Below are positions 28,149 to 36,284 of a DNA stretch of 64,000 bases, one piece after another. The stretch comes from Bradyrhizobium nivariense (GTDB lineage Bacteria; Pseudomonadota; Alphaproteobacteria; Rhizobiales; Xanthobacteraceae). The notes below the pieces were generated by a model that saw nothing but the letters and a program-made list of their open reading frames with translations, searched no databases and was not told the origin of the DNA. Every line of letters begins with the position of its first letter. Position 1 is the stretch's first letter. The position numbers and the translations under genes are program-made. The stretch spans positions 1 through 64,000 of the forward strand of contig NZ_JARVWW010000015.1 in assembly GCF_029846715.1 (NCBI RefSeq). Reading direction: 5' to 3'.

Positions 28149-28392
28149 GTTGTCAGGTCAGCTCCAGCCACCATTCTTTAAGTCGATCACCGATCGCGCC
28201 GGTTCATCTAGCGCGGAGTTCCGGTCCTCGCCAAGCCGGGCTGTCCCAAGCGGCGTTTTTCACAGACTCGTGTCCGTCCGGCCGTAACAATCGCCCGGCC
28301 GGCCCGTATCTCGAATGTCCGAAAATGCCGGGCAGGCTGTTCGCCCGGCTCCAACCGCCCTAGACTGTCAGACCTTTCGAAAGAGGATCGCC

Positions 28393-29097
28393 ATGCGCCG
28401 ACCTGCCGTCCTGTCCCTGCTCGCCGCAACCACCGCCCTGACGCTGGCTTTTGCCGCGCCGACCCGGGCCGCAGAGGATGCGGTCGTGATCCCCGCTCCC
28501 GCCGTGGATGCGGCGCCCGCAAGCGGGATCCAGACCGCCGTGATCGCCGGCGGCTGCTTCTGGGGCGTGCAGGGCGTGTTCCAGCACACCGCGGGCGTCG
28601 TCAACGCGGTCTCCGGCTATGCCGGCGGCACCAAGGCGACCGCCGACTACCAGACTGTCTCGAGCGGCCGGACCGGCCACGCCGAGTCGGTCGAGATCAA
28701 ATACGACCCGAAGAAGATCTCCTATGGCAAGATCCTCCAGATCTACTTCTCGGTGGCGCACGACCCGACCCAGCTCAACCGGCAGGGCCCCGACACCGGC
28801 ACGCAATATCGCTCGGCGATCTTCACCACCTCCGACGAGCAGAAGAAGGTGGCCGAGGCCTATATCGCCCAGCTCAACGGCGCCAAGGTCTTCAGCAAGC
28901 CGATCGCGACCAAGGTCGGCGCGCTGGAGGCGTTCTATCCGGCGGAGGCCTATCACCAGGACTATCTGACGCTGCACCCGAACCAGCCCTATATCGCCTA
29001 CAACGATCTTCCGAAGGTCGAGAACCTGAAAAAGCTGTTCGCGGATAATTACATCGAGAAGCCGACGCTGGTGAGTGCCAGCAAGGCTACCAACTGA
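28393..29097 (+). CDS. msrA: Periplasmic peptide-methionine (S)-S-oxide reductase MsrA
   Basis: Reduces the S epimer of methionine sulfoxide. The 234-residue product has a signal peptide (MRRPAVLSLLAATTALTLAF, cut near TRAA). Catalytic Cys is in AGGCFWG, with GYAGG, GHAESVEIKYDP, DPTQLNRQGPDTGTQYRS and AEAYHQDYL also present. Only this one Cys exists in the whole protein, so no internal resolving Cys is available. The ATG at 28393 follows AGAGG. msrB starts 31 bases after the stop. Confidence 0.95.
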   Translation: MRRPAVLSLLAATTALTLAFAAPTRAAEDAVVIPAPAVDAAPASGIQTAVIAGGCFWGVQGVFQHTAGVVNAVSGYAGGTKATADYQTVSSGRTGHAESVEIKYDPKKISYGKILQIYFSVAHDPTQLNRQGPDTGTQYRSAIFTTSDEQKKVAEAYIAQLNGAKVFSKPIATKVGALEAFYPAEAYHQDYLTLHPNQPYIAYNDLPKVENLKKLFADNYIEKPTLVSASKATN

Positions 29098-29128
29098 TCG
29101 CGAGATCACCGAAACAAACGGGAGACCC

Positions 29129-29548
29129 ATGCCCGACGCCAGGACGAAAACCACGGACGACAAGGTCATCAAGAGCGAAGAGCAATGGCGCAGCGAGTTG
29201 TCGCCGATGCAATACGCGGTGCTGCGCGAGAAGGCGACCGAGCGTCCCTTCTCCGGCGAATATGAACACGACCAGCGCGCCGGCACCTATCGCTGCGCCG
29301 GCTGCGGCAACGAGCTGTTCGAGTCCGACGCCAAGTTCGATTCCGGCTGCGGCTGGCCGAGCTTCACCCAGCCCGCCGTCGAGGGCCACATCGACGAGGA
29401 GCGGGATGTCAGCCACGGCATGATCCGCACCGAGGTGCTGTGCGCCAAGTGCAGCGGCCATCTCGGCCATGTCTTCCCCGACGGCCCGGGGCCGACGGGC
29501 TTGCGCTACTGCATCAATTCCGCAGCGCTGAAGCTCGACCCCAAATAA
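29129..29548 (+). CDS. msrB: Peptide-methionine (R)-S-oxide reductase MsrB
   Basis: Reduces the R epimer of methionine sulfoxide. The product is 139 residues. Zinc-binding pairs are CAGC and CAKC, the middle motif SGCGWPSFTQP may supply the resolving Cys, and the catalytic Cys is in LRYCINSAAL. There is no signal peptide, so it should be cytosolic although it is co-transcribed with the secreted MsrA. The ATG at 29129 follows GGGAG. A terminator lies just downstream. Confidence 0.95.
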   Translation: MPDARTKTTDDKVIKSEEQWRSELSPMQYAVLREKATERPFSGEYEHDQRAGTYRCAGCGNELFESDAKFDSGCGWPSFTQPAVEGHIDEERDVSHGMIRTEVLCAKCSGHLGHVFPDGPGPTGLRYCINSAALKLDPK

Positions 29549-29554
29549 ACCTCG

Positions 29555-29605
29555 CGCGCCGCCGGGTTCCACCATGGAACCGGGCGGCGCGATGTGCTTT
29601 TCTTC
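29555..29605 (+). terminator. Terminator after msrB
   Basis: A 16-bp stem with one mismatch (CGCGCCGCCGGGTTCC / GGAACCGGGCGGCGCG) and a 5-base loop, then a T-rich stretch TTTTCTTCC about eight bases on. It starts six bases after the msrB stop. Confidence 0.7.
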
Positions 29606-29656
29606 CTTGGCGGTGCGGCTGACCATGGCGTTGCGGCGGCCGCCAGGGAGGATGCC

Positions 29657-29821
29657 ATGACGCTTGGGACCATCCTGATCATCCTGGTGATCATTTATCT
29701 CGTCGGCGGCCTGTGGGGCCGCGTCGGTGGCTACGGCTACGGAATGGGTCATTCCGGCATGGGGATCGGCGGCCTCGTTCTCGTGGTGCTGCTCGTGCTG
29801 CTGCTCCTTGGCAAACTGTAA
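29657..29821 (+). CDS. DUF3309-type small hydrophobic protein
   Basis: Very hydrophobic 54-residue protein: TLGTILIILVIIYLVGGLW, a glycine/tyrosine linker (GRVGGYGYGMGHSGMG), then a second helix LVLVVLLVLLLLGKL. This matches the DUF3309 layout (two short helices around a Gly-rich turn) found in proteobacteria. Its function is unknown. The ATG at 29657 has GGGAGG upstream. Confidence 0.75.
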   Translation: MTLGTILIILVIIYLVGGLWGRVGGYGYGMGHSGMGIGGLVLVVLLVLLLLGKL

Positions 29822-30034
29822 ACCATTCAAGCTACTGATATTATTACGATTTTCTCAGTTGCGGAGCTGCCATGCGCGGATTCATCATCTCGCATCGCGG
29901 GGGTCGCAATTTTGTCAAAACCGACTATATTAGAGGACGAAAATGACATGTGCGGCGGGCCCACCCGATCGTGGCCTCTGCCCGCCCAAACCCCACGCGC
30001 TTAAAGCCCCAGAGAGATCACGAGGTCTTTGACC

Positions 30035-30328
30035 ATGCGTCCACTGCGTCCGTTCAACTTCAACACTTCCGCCGAACTCTTCCCCGCCGCGATCCGCAAG
30101 AAGAAGCGCGCGGGCTTCACCTATCGGCGGTTCGGCACCGCGGCCGAAGCCGTCCAGTTCGCGATGGAGCAGTTGCCGACGGATTCGCTGAATGGCGCCT
30201 ATCTCCAAGTCGAGGAAGCGCGCTTCGACCAGAACGGCATCCGCTCGCTCTACGAGAGCGAAGCCTTCCCGCTGCCCCGTCACCGCAAGCCGGTGGAGAC
30301 CAGCACCGACGCCGCCGACGCGGCATAA
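30035..30328 (+). CDS. Conserved hypothetical protein, 97 residues
   Basis: Soluble protein starting MRPLRPFNFNTSAELFPAA, with KRAGFTYRRFGTAAEAVQFAME and LNGAYLQVEEARFDQNGIRSLY. I know no named domain for it, but codon use and the intact frame look genuine. The start is ATG 30035; a TTG two codons earlier is possible. About 200 bases upstream are AT-richer and probably hold its promoter. Confidence 0.7.
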   Translation: MRPLRPFNFNTSAELFPAAIRKKKRAGFTYRRFGTAAEAVQFAMEQLPTDSLNGAYLQVEEARFDQNGIRSLYESEAFPLPRHRKPVETSTDAADAA

Positions 30329-30404
30329 TTTCGTAAAGCAACGCGATGTGCGCTGAAGGCGCGATGGCCGAAAAGGCCGTCGTGCTTTTTGCGTTTTGGG
30401 GGTG

Positions 30405-30947
30405 TCAGATGCGCGGCTGCTTGTCGAGCCAGCGGCGGAGCAGGCGCACGTTGCGCATATTGGCACGGAACATGACGTCGAAGGCGTCGCCCGCGAACGG
30501 GACCATGCCGACGACGCCGTCGACCGCGACATTACCGAGCATACGCGCGGTAATGTACCAGGGCGCCCCGAGTGCCCTCGCCTCGCGCACCAGCCACAGC
30601 GAGATCGCGGTGGTGATGATGTCGCCGACGACGGGGATCAGTCCGATCAGCCCGTCGATGCCGTAGCGGATATTGGTGCCGGGCAGGACGAAGGCAACGT
30701 CGAGCAGCTTTGCGATCGCCTCGAGCCGCGCGATCCGCTGCTCGCGCGTCAGATTGCCGAACGGGTTGCCTTGACCGAATTCGAAACGAAACTCGCGAAA
30801 GCCCTGCTCCAGCGTTTCGGGCCGGATCTCGTGACCGTCCTGGTCGATGATCGGCCCACGCCCCTCGGTGCCCGAAGAGGCCGCGCCCGAACGGTTTCCC
30901 GAACGGGATCGACGCGGAGCAAGAATATCGTCATCGGACATCGTCAT
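30405..30947 (-). CDS. DUF4112 domain membrane protein
   Basis: About 180 residues. The DUF4112 core is LEAIAKLLDVAFVLPGTNIRYGIDGLIGLIPVVGDIITTAISLWLV, followed by GAPWYITARMLGNVAVDGVVGMVPFAGDAFDVMFRAN. The paired G(L/M)IPVVGD / GMVPFAGD motifs are characteristic. It probably spans or dips into the inner membrane twice. Its function is unknown. ATG 30947 or 30941 is the likely start; the upstream frame is arginine-rich shadow. Confidence 0.85.
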   Translation of the reverse strand: MTMSDDDILAPRRSRSGNRSGAASSGTEGRGPIIDQDGHEIRPETLEQGFREFRFEFGQGNPFGNLTREQRIARLEAIAKLLDVAFVLPGTNIRYGIDGLIGLIPVVGDIITTAISLWLVREARALGAPWYITARMLGNVAVDGVVGMVPFAGDAFDVMFRANMRNVRLLRRWLDKQPRI

Positions 30948-31008
30948 GGCCTCTGGAGAACGCGCCAGCGCGGCGGAGGTTGCTGCGGCGCGATCGAAGG
31001 TCGCGCCC

Positions 31009-31434
31009 TCAGCTCGGTGCCGCCGCCGGCTGCGGCTCCGCGACATATCTATGCACGAGCCAGGATGACATCACCGCCGGCACGAACCCGACGAGGCCGT
31101 ACAAGATGAACTGCACCGCGCCCGAATCCGGCCCGCGCGAGCTGTAGGTCAGCGAGGCCAGGACGAAGGCGAACACGCCGACCAACAGCATCCGCAGCAC
31201 CGGGCCGATCCGGCGGATGTGGACCAGGATGTCGTCGACCGCGCCGATCATCAGCGAGGGCAGGAAGCCAAACAGATAACTGTATTGCAGGGATTTGAAA
31301 AACACTGCGAACAGCTTGCCGACCTCGCCGAGATTGGTCTGGGTCCAATAGCCGGACTGATAGGTCGTCGTCAGCAGCAGCAGGAACCCGCCCACGAACG
31401 GGCCAACCAGCGCAAACACGAAATAGCGTTTCAT
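31009..31434 (-). CDS. Hypothetical membrane protein with four helices
   Basis: 141 residues with hydrophobic segments at about 5-24, 45-64, 80-98 and 108-127 (MKRYFVFALVGPFVGGFLLLL at the start). I do not recognise a characterised family. It lies 61 bases upstream of the DUF4112 gene on the same strand, so the two membrane proteins may share an operon. Confidence 0.7.
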   Translation of the reverse strand: MKRYFVFALVGPFVGGFLLLLTTTYQSGYWTQTNLGEVGKLFAVFFKSLQYSYLFGFLPSLMIGAVDDILVHIRRIGPVLRMLLVGVFAFVLASLTYSSRGPDSGAVQFILYGLVGFVPAVMSSWLVHRYVAEPQPAAAPS

Positions 31435-31578
31435 CAGGCACCCTCATCCTTCGCCCCGTTATAGCAGCGCCGCGGGAACCTTGAATAGCGGGGTGCGGGC
31501 ACTGCCTGGGGGAACAAGCGGCACAGCGACGAGTTCAGACAGGACTTGAAACTCACCCGTCAGATTTTGGAGCCGCCG

Positions 31579-31824
31579 ATGTCCCGCAAACTGTTCTTTC
31601 TGGCGACGATCACGCTGACGGTCCTGAGCAGTCTGTCGAGCCTGCCTGCTCGCGCGCAAGGTCATGGCGGCACCTCGCAGGAGCAGCAGGCCTGTTCGCG
31701 CGATGCCCAGCGGCTGTGCCGCAAGGACCTCGGCAATGACAGTGCGGTGCAGGCTTGCCTGCAAGCCAACCGGGCCAAGCTGTCGCGCTCTTGCAGCAAG
31801 GTCTTTCAGAGCCACGGCATGTGA
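31579..31824 (+). CDS. Secreted cysteine-rich repeat protein (1)
   Basis: 81 residues with a signal peptide (MSRKLFFLATITLTVLSSL, cut near ARAQ). The mature part carries one cysteine-rich motif: ACSRDAQRLCRKDL, VQACLQANRAKLSRSC. The spacing resembles the Cys-rich (GLG1-type) repeat seen in many short alphaproteobacterial secreted proteins. Four cysteines could form two disulfides in the periplasm. A second protein of the same design lies at 32351. Confidence 0.75.
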   Translation: MSRKLFFLATITLTVLSSLSSLPARAQGHGGTSQEQQACSRDAQRLCRKDLGNDSAVQACLQANRAKLSRSCSKVFQSHGM

Positions 31825-31861
31825 GGACCGGAACCATCCCGGGCGAACGGAGAGTGAAGCC

Positions 31862-32092
31862 ATGTTGCGCGACGAACAGCTCTCGATCCTGCGGGACATC
31901 AGCCAATCGGTCGCCTTCGCCGATGATCGGCAAGGCAAGGTGGGACAATTGATCGCCGAGGGTTACGTGATGAAGGACGGCGATCTGTTCGAGCTCACGG
32001 CCAAGGGCGTTACGGCGGTCGAGGAACACGCCGCAGCGCTTGGCGCGAGCGACGCGGAACAAGCGAGCGTATCCTCCGATCGGTTGATCTGA
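31862..32092 (+). CDS. Small hypothetical protein, possible winged-helix fold
   Basis: 76 residues: MLRDEQLSILRDISQSVAF, then VGQLIAEGYVMKDGDLFELTAKGVTAVEEH. The alternation of a recognition-like helix and a short beta wing (DLFELTAKG) resembles small winged-helix proteins, but this is only an impression. GGAGAG precedes the start at good spacing. It lies between the two cysteine-rich protein genes on the same strand. Confidence 0.6.
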   Translation: MLRDEQLSILRDISQSVAFADDRQGKVGQLIAEGYVMKDGDLFELTAKGVTAVEEHAAALGASDAEQASVSSDRLI

Positions 32093-32350
32093 TCGCACGC
32101 GCCCGCATTGTGCGTGACGTGCGCGCAACAATTGCGAATTCCTTTTTGCTTGCCATTGCGGCCGCGTAACAATGGCGCATACTTGGCTCGGGCGGCGCAG
32201 CACTTTTCGATTCGAACATCACGAGAGATCGAGCGACCACATGCGGGATTGAGGTCCCGGCGTGAAGGCTGTGACATGCGGCAGATCAAGCCACGTGCAG
32301 CGCCCCAAAACCAAGTGGCTCAAGCCCACGGAACTCGGGGACGCATCTGC

Positions 32351-32620
32351 ATGACACGCTACCAGACAATCGCAACTCTCTTCGCCGTCGCAACCACAGC
32401 CATCGCATTCCAGACATCGCCCGGCCTCGCCTTCTCGTCCGAAGCGCAACAGATGTGCTCGGGCGATGCGATGCGGCTGTGCTCGAGTGAAATCCCCGAC
32501 ATTCCCAGGATCAGGGCCTGCATGGTCCAGAAAAAGGCGCAGGTCAGCCCAGGCTGTCGCGCCGTGATGGACCGCGAGCACGCAGCAGCATCGCGCAAGC
32601 GGGAAGCCACTGCGCAATAG
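32351..32620 (+). CDS. Secreted cysteine-rich repeat protein (2)
   Basis: 89 residues with a signal peptide (MTRYQTIATLFAVATTAIAF, cut near LAFSS). The motif MCSGDAMRLCSSEIPDIPRIRACMVQKKAQVSPGC has the same four-cysteine spacing as the protein at 31579, including MRLC / QRLC. The two are probably old paralogs. The function is unknown. ATG 32351 is chosen for the signal peptide. Confidence 0.72.
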   Translation: MTRYQTIATLFAVATTAIAFQTSPGLAFSSEAQQMCSGDAMRLCSSEIPDIPRIRACMVQKKAQVSPGCRAVMDREHAAASRKREATAQ

Positions 32621-32654
32621 GCGCCGATTCAATTTCGGTTGGATCGTTGAAAAC

Positions 32655-32689
32655 TTGGTTCACCTCTCCGGAAGGGAGAGGTGAACCAA
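32655..32689. repeat. Perfect 15-bp stem hairpin
   Basis: TTGGTTCACCTCTCC pairs exactly with GGAGAGGTGAACCAA around a 5-base loop. It is a likely bidirectional transcription stop after the cysteine-rich gene, though no T run follows. Confidence 0.75.
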
Positions 32690-32715
32690 CAGTCAGGCAC
32701 GACCCTGGAGCATTA

Positions 32716-32740
32716 TCGGTTCTGATTGAATCAGAACCGA
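32716..32740. repeat. 25-bp perfect palindrome
   Basis: TCGGTTCTGATT - G - AATCAGAACCGA. It is part of a run of four separate palindromes between two convergent genes. Confidence 0.75.
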
Positions 32741-32809
32741 AGCTCGAGATTCCTGTTTTGACGCGTTTTCTTCACGCGAACCGGCATCCACTTCGCCCGA
32801 AAACGCCCT

Positions 32810-32848
32810 AAAGCGCGATGAGATGAGGATGAATCATCATCGCGCTTT
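32810..32848. repeat. Perfect 12-bp stem hairpin
   Basis: AAAGCGCGATGA pairs with TCATCGCGCTTT around a 15-base loop. It is the third of four consecutive palindromes. Confidence 0.75.
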
Positions 32849-32862
32849 ATGTTGTTGTTTGA

Positions 32863-32907
32863 GCATGATCTTTTCGGAAAACCGCATCGCACTTTTCCGG
32901 ATCATGC
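32863..32907. repeat. GCATGATC hairpin repeat, copy A
   Basis: GCATGATC...CGGAAAA, a GC-rich centre, then TTTTCCG...GATCATGC. It lies one base from the stop codon of the minus-strand gene at 32909. Related copies are at 35893-35940 and 63620-63668. Confidence 0.85.
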
Positions 32908-32908
32908 T

Positions 32909-34528
32909 TTAGTCGCCCCACTGTGCAAACGCGTCGTTGAAAGCGCGCTCGCCGGGAGCGCCCTTTTCGATGGCGATGATGGCGCGGCGCTGGTTGGCGT
33001 AGACCAGGGGCACGTCGAACCAGGAGCGCTCCTTCAGGAGCTGGACGTTGCGGCTGCGGTCGGCGTCGACGTTGGAGAGGCCGACCAGGAAGAAGCCGTC
33101 GGTGACCTTGACCGCGAGACCTGCGAGCGGCGTGCCACGGGCCTGCTCGTTCGACTTCATCAAAATGCCGGGCACGTTGGAGACGCTGCCGCCCGGGAAA
33201 TCCTGCGGCAGGATGAAGGTCAATTCCGCGGTGTGGCTCGCCGGCAGCGAGGAGTCGGTGTTGCGGCGGAACGACATCGTCATCTTGAACTTGCGCTCGG
33301 GGATCTCGATGTCGGCGCGCACGGCGACGTCGGCCTTCTGGTTGCCCGACGCCTTGATCGGCTCGAGCCGCCACACCACCGAGCCGACATATTGCTTGCC
33401 CTTCGGATCGGACGGATCCTCGTCATAGAGCACGACCTTCTGCGCCACCGGCGCGACCGGCTGGTCGCTGGCCGAAGGCTGGCCGACGCGATCCGGAATC
33501 TTCGGCTTGCTCTGCGGCTGAGACGAATCCTTCGGCGCCTCCACCACCTGCGTCGGCGAGGACTTGAACAGGCCGCTCGCGGTCTGGACCAGCTGTTTGC
33601 CCCAGAGGATGCCGGCACCGACCAGGATCAGCACGATGCCGACGGCGATCGCGCTCTTGAACGGAAACACGGAGCCGGTGCGGGCGCGCTTCTTCTTGGT
33701 ATCGCGGTCGAGAACGGGGATGTGCGGACGCGACGACGACGGCTGCTGCGGCGCATAGCGCTCGGCTTCCTCGATCGATTCGTCGTAGGAATAGGGCGCG
33801 TCCGCCCCTGCGGCGCGATTCTCCAGGCTCGGCTCGAGCCGGTCGAATTCGGGCGAGGGCGAGGGCACGTTGGCGTAGGTGCGGCGCGCGGCGCGGTTGG
33901 CCTGCGCGGCGGCGCCGCCGAGATCATTGGCGTCGGCCGTGATGTCGCGGAAGCCGCGCACGCCCGGTGCCGGCGGCTGCGGAGGCCCGAGGTCGGGCGG
34001 ACGGCGTCCACTGGCGCGATCACGTCCGGCCGGCGGAGGCGGCTCCGGCATCGGCGGCGGTGCCGACGGACCCGGCTGGCGCGGCGCGTCGAAACGCGGA
34101 GCCCGCGGCGCACGCGGGGCGTCGCCCTGGTCATCGACGTTGAAGGACGGCCGGTCGGCGCGCGGCGGCGGCGGCGCCGGTCGGGCGCGCGGGGGGGCAG
34201 CGGTCTGGGGGGCGGGCGAGTTGCCCTCGGTGGCGCGGGTGCTGGCGCGGCGGAAGGCATCGCCACTGCCGCTGCTGCGGGCGCCGCCACCGGGGCGCGA
34301 GGCCTCGCGAGCACGCTGGGCGGCCTCGGATTCGACCTTGCGGACGGCCTCTTCCAGCGACAGCCGTTCGCGGGTGATCTCGGATTCGGAGAGCGGCGGC
34401 TGCACGCTGCGGAGCTGCGCGATCAGCGCCGTGCGCGCCCGCTCGTAGAGCGCGCGACGGCTCTCGCCGGGAGCATTGGGGTCCAGGGCGGCAATAGCGC
34501 GGGCAATCAGCGGATAGTAATCAGCCAT
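32909..34528 (-). CDS. Large hypothetical protein with one transmembrane helix
   Basis: 539 residues. The N-terminus (about 1-75) is helical: MADYYPLIARAIAALDPNAPGESRRALYERAR. A long disordered Pro/Arg/Ala-rich stretch follows (about 80-270). One transmembrane helix, AIAVGIVLILVGAGILW, lies near residue 290, and a C-terminal beta-rich domain (about 370-539) follows. I recognise no named family or catalytic motif. The gene begins 37 bases after purA ends, so it is probably co-transcribed with it, without an obvious functional link. Confidence 0.75.
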   Translation of the reverse strand: MADYYPLIARAIAALDPNAPGESRRALYERARTALIAQLRSVQPPLSESEITRERLSLEEAVRKVESEAAQRAREASRPGGGARSSGSGDAFRRASTRATEGNSPAPQTAAPPRARPAPPPPRADRPSFNVDDQGDAPRAPRAPRFDAPRQPGPSAPPPMPEPPPPAGRDRASGRRPPDLGPPQPPAPGVRGFRDITADANDLGGAAAQANRAARRTYANVPSPSPEFDRLEPSLENRAAGADAPYSYDESIEEAERYAPQQPSSSRPHIPVLDRDTKKKRARTGSVFPFKSAIAVGIVLILVGAGILWGKQLVQTASGLFKSSPTQVVEAPKDSSQPQSKPKIPDRVGQPSASDQPVAPVAQKVVLYDEDPSDPKGKQYVGSVVWRLEPIKASGNQKADVAVRADIEIPERKFKMTMSFRRNTDSSLPASHTAELTFILPQDFPGGSVSNVPGILMKSNEQARGTPLAGLAVKVTDGFFLVGLSNVDADRSRNVQLLKERSWFDVPLVYANQRRAIIAIEKGAPGERAFNDAFAQWGD

Positions 34529-34565
34529 TTCAACTCAACTATGCGCACGTCCCGGTAAGATATCG

Positions 34566-35858
34566 TTAAGCCTCAAACGGATTTTGCACCAGGATAGTAT
34601 CCTCGCGTTCAGGGCTGGTGGAAAGCAGCGCGACCGGGCACCCCACCAATTCCTCGATCCGGCGGACATATTTGATGGCCTGGGCCGGCAGGTCGGCCCA
34701 GGAACGGGCGTTTGCGGTCGGCTCCTTCCAGCCCTCGATGGTCTCGTAGATCGGCTCGACCCGGGCCTGGGCGCCCTCGCCCGCCGGCAGATGGTCGATT
34801 TCCTTGCCGTCCAGCATGTAACCGGTGCAGACGTCGATCGTGTCGAAGCCGTCGAGGATGTCGAGCTTGGTCAGGGCCAGACCGGTGATGCCGCAGGTGC
34901 GGACGGTCTGCCGCACCAAGACGGCATCGAACCAGCCGCAGCGGCGCTTGCGGCCGGTGTTGACGCCGAATTCCTTGCCGCGCCGGCCAATCTCCTCGCC
35001 GATCTCGTTGTTGAGTTCGGTCGGGAACGGGCCTTGGCCGACGCGCGTCGTATAGGCCTTGCAGATGCCAAGCACATAGCCGACCGCGCCCGGACCCATG
35101 CCGGTGCCGGTCGCCGCCTGCGCCGCCACCGTGTTGGACGACGTCACATAGGGATAGGTGCCGTGGTCAACGTCGAGCAGCGCGCCCTGTGCACCCTCGA
35201 ACAGGATCCGTTTGCCCGCGCGCCGCTCGATGTCGAGCAGCCGCCATACCGTCTCGGCATAGGGCAGCAGCTGCGGCGCGAACGCGCTCAGCTCTGCCAG
35301 GATCTCCTTGTCGTCGAACTCCGGCAGATTGAGGCCGCGGCGTAATGCATTGTGGTGAGCGAGGAGCCGGTCGATCTTGTGCGGCAGGGTGTCGAGATCG
35401 GCGAGGTCCATCAGACGGATGGCACGACGGCCGACCTTGTCCTCATAGGCCGGGCCGATGCCGCGGCGCGTGGTGCCGATCGCGGTCGCGGCGTTGGAGG
35501 ACTCGCGCAAGGCGTCGAGCTCGCGATGCAACGGCAGGATCAGTGTGACGTTCTCCGCGACGCGCAGATTCTCCGGGCCGACCGTCACGCCCTGCCCGCG
35601 CAGCTTGGCAACCTCGTCGAGGAAAGCCTGCGGATCGAACACAACACCGTTGCCGATCACCGCCAGTTTCGACGGGCGCAGCACGCCAGAGGGCAGCAGC
35701 GCGAGCTTGTAGGTCTCGCCATTGATCACCAGCGTGTGGCCGGCGTTATGGCCGCCCTGGAAACGGACGACGATATCGGCCTGCTCCGACAACCAGTCGA
35801 CGATCTTGCCCTTTCCTTCGTCGCCCCACTGGGCGCCGACGACGACAACATTGGCCAT
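34566..35858 (-). CDS. purA: Adenylosuccinate synthetase PurA
   Basis: Catalyses IMP + aspartate + GTP to adenylosuccinate, the first committed step to AMP. It is 430 residues, the normal length. Motifs are GAQWGDEGKGKIVDWL (phosphate loop and catalytic Asp/Lys), GGHNAGHTL (catalytic His), GIGPAYEDKVGR, FEGAQGALLDVDHGTYPYVTSSN and STSPEREDTI near the end. The start ATG is clear. A hairpin repeat lies 35 bases upstream. Confidence 0.97.
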   Translation of the reverse strand: MANVVVVGAQWGDEGKGKIVDWLSEQADIVVRFQGGHNAGHTLVINGETYKLALLPSGVLRPSKLAVIGNGVVFDPQAFLDEVAKLRGQGVTVGPENLRVAENVTLILPLHRELDALRESSNAATAIGTTRRGIGPAYEDKVGRRAIRLMDLADLDTLPHKIDRLLAHHNALRRGLNLPEFDDKEILAELSAFAPQLLPYAETVWRLLDIERRAGKRILFEGAQGALLDVDHGTYPYVTSSNTVAAQAATGTGMGPGAVGYVLGICKAYTTRVGQGPFPTELNNEIGEEIGRRGKEFGVNTGRKRRCGWFDAVLVRQTVRTCGITGLALTKLDILDGFDTIDVCTGYMLDGKEIDHLPAGEGAQARVEPIYETIEGWKEPTANARSWADLPAQAIKYVRRIEELVGCPVALLSTSPEREDTILVQNPFEA

Positions 35859-36284
35859 TCGCGGGTAATCCTTCGAAGATTTCTCTGTAAGCGGTATGAT
35901 CCAAACGGAAAACCGGTACCCACTTTTCCGGGATCATGCCTGCGCCCAGCCCGCTTCCCGGCCAGAGGCCGTTCGCACGCGAGGCAGCCCAACCGGATAA
36001 AGGAAGCAGCCTCTCTAGGCAAGCAAGAACCGGGCTTTTTTCGGGGCCTGGATCGCACTCCAAGCCTTTGATATCCCCTGAAAATCCAGAAATACTCCGA
36101 GGCGGCGCGATAGCTTCGACCAAAGCGTAGGACACTACATCTGCCGCTGCATGGTCGCGATGCATCCGTCCCCCGTTGATGCAACCTCGATTTCCGTGTC
36201 TTTGAGGGGAGCCGGGCTACGAGCCGGCCCGGACACCCCCGGGCCCGGAGGCTTGGCGCATGACGCGGGGCCATAACAATCACA
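35859..36284. other. Intergenic region between purA and an EamA transporter
   Basis: About 425 bases. The left end holds a GCATGATC hairpin repeat (separate entry). The centre has no open frame I trust. The last ~100 bases before the transporter are GC-rich (GGGAGCCGGGCTACGAGCCG region) with only weak pairing. No riboswitch or structured RNA could be assigned. Confidence 0.4.
35893..35940. repeat. GCATGATC hairpin repeat, copy B
   Basis: GGTATGATCC...CGGAAAA, centre CCGGTACCCAC, TTTTCCG...GGATCATGCC. It is the same element as at 32863 and 63620, here about 35 bases upstream of the purA start codon. Confidence 0.85.

Noticed and set aside
36205..36284. Possible structured RNA or riboswitch before the EamA gene
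   Set aside because: GC-rich, but pairing is weak and matches no riboswitch or 6S-like layout I know.
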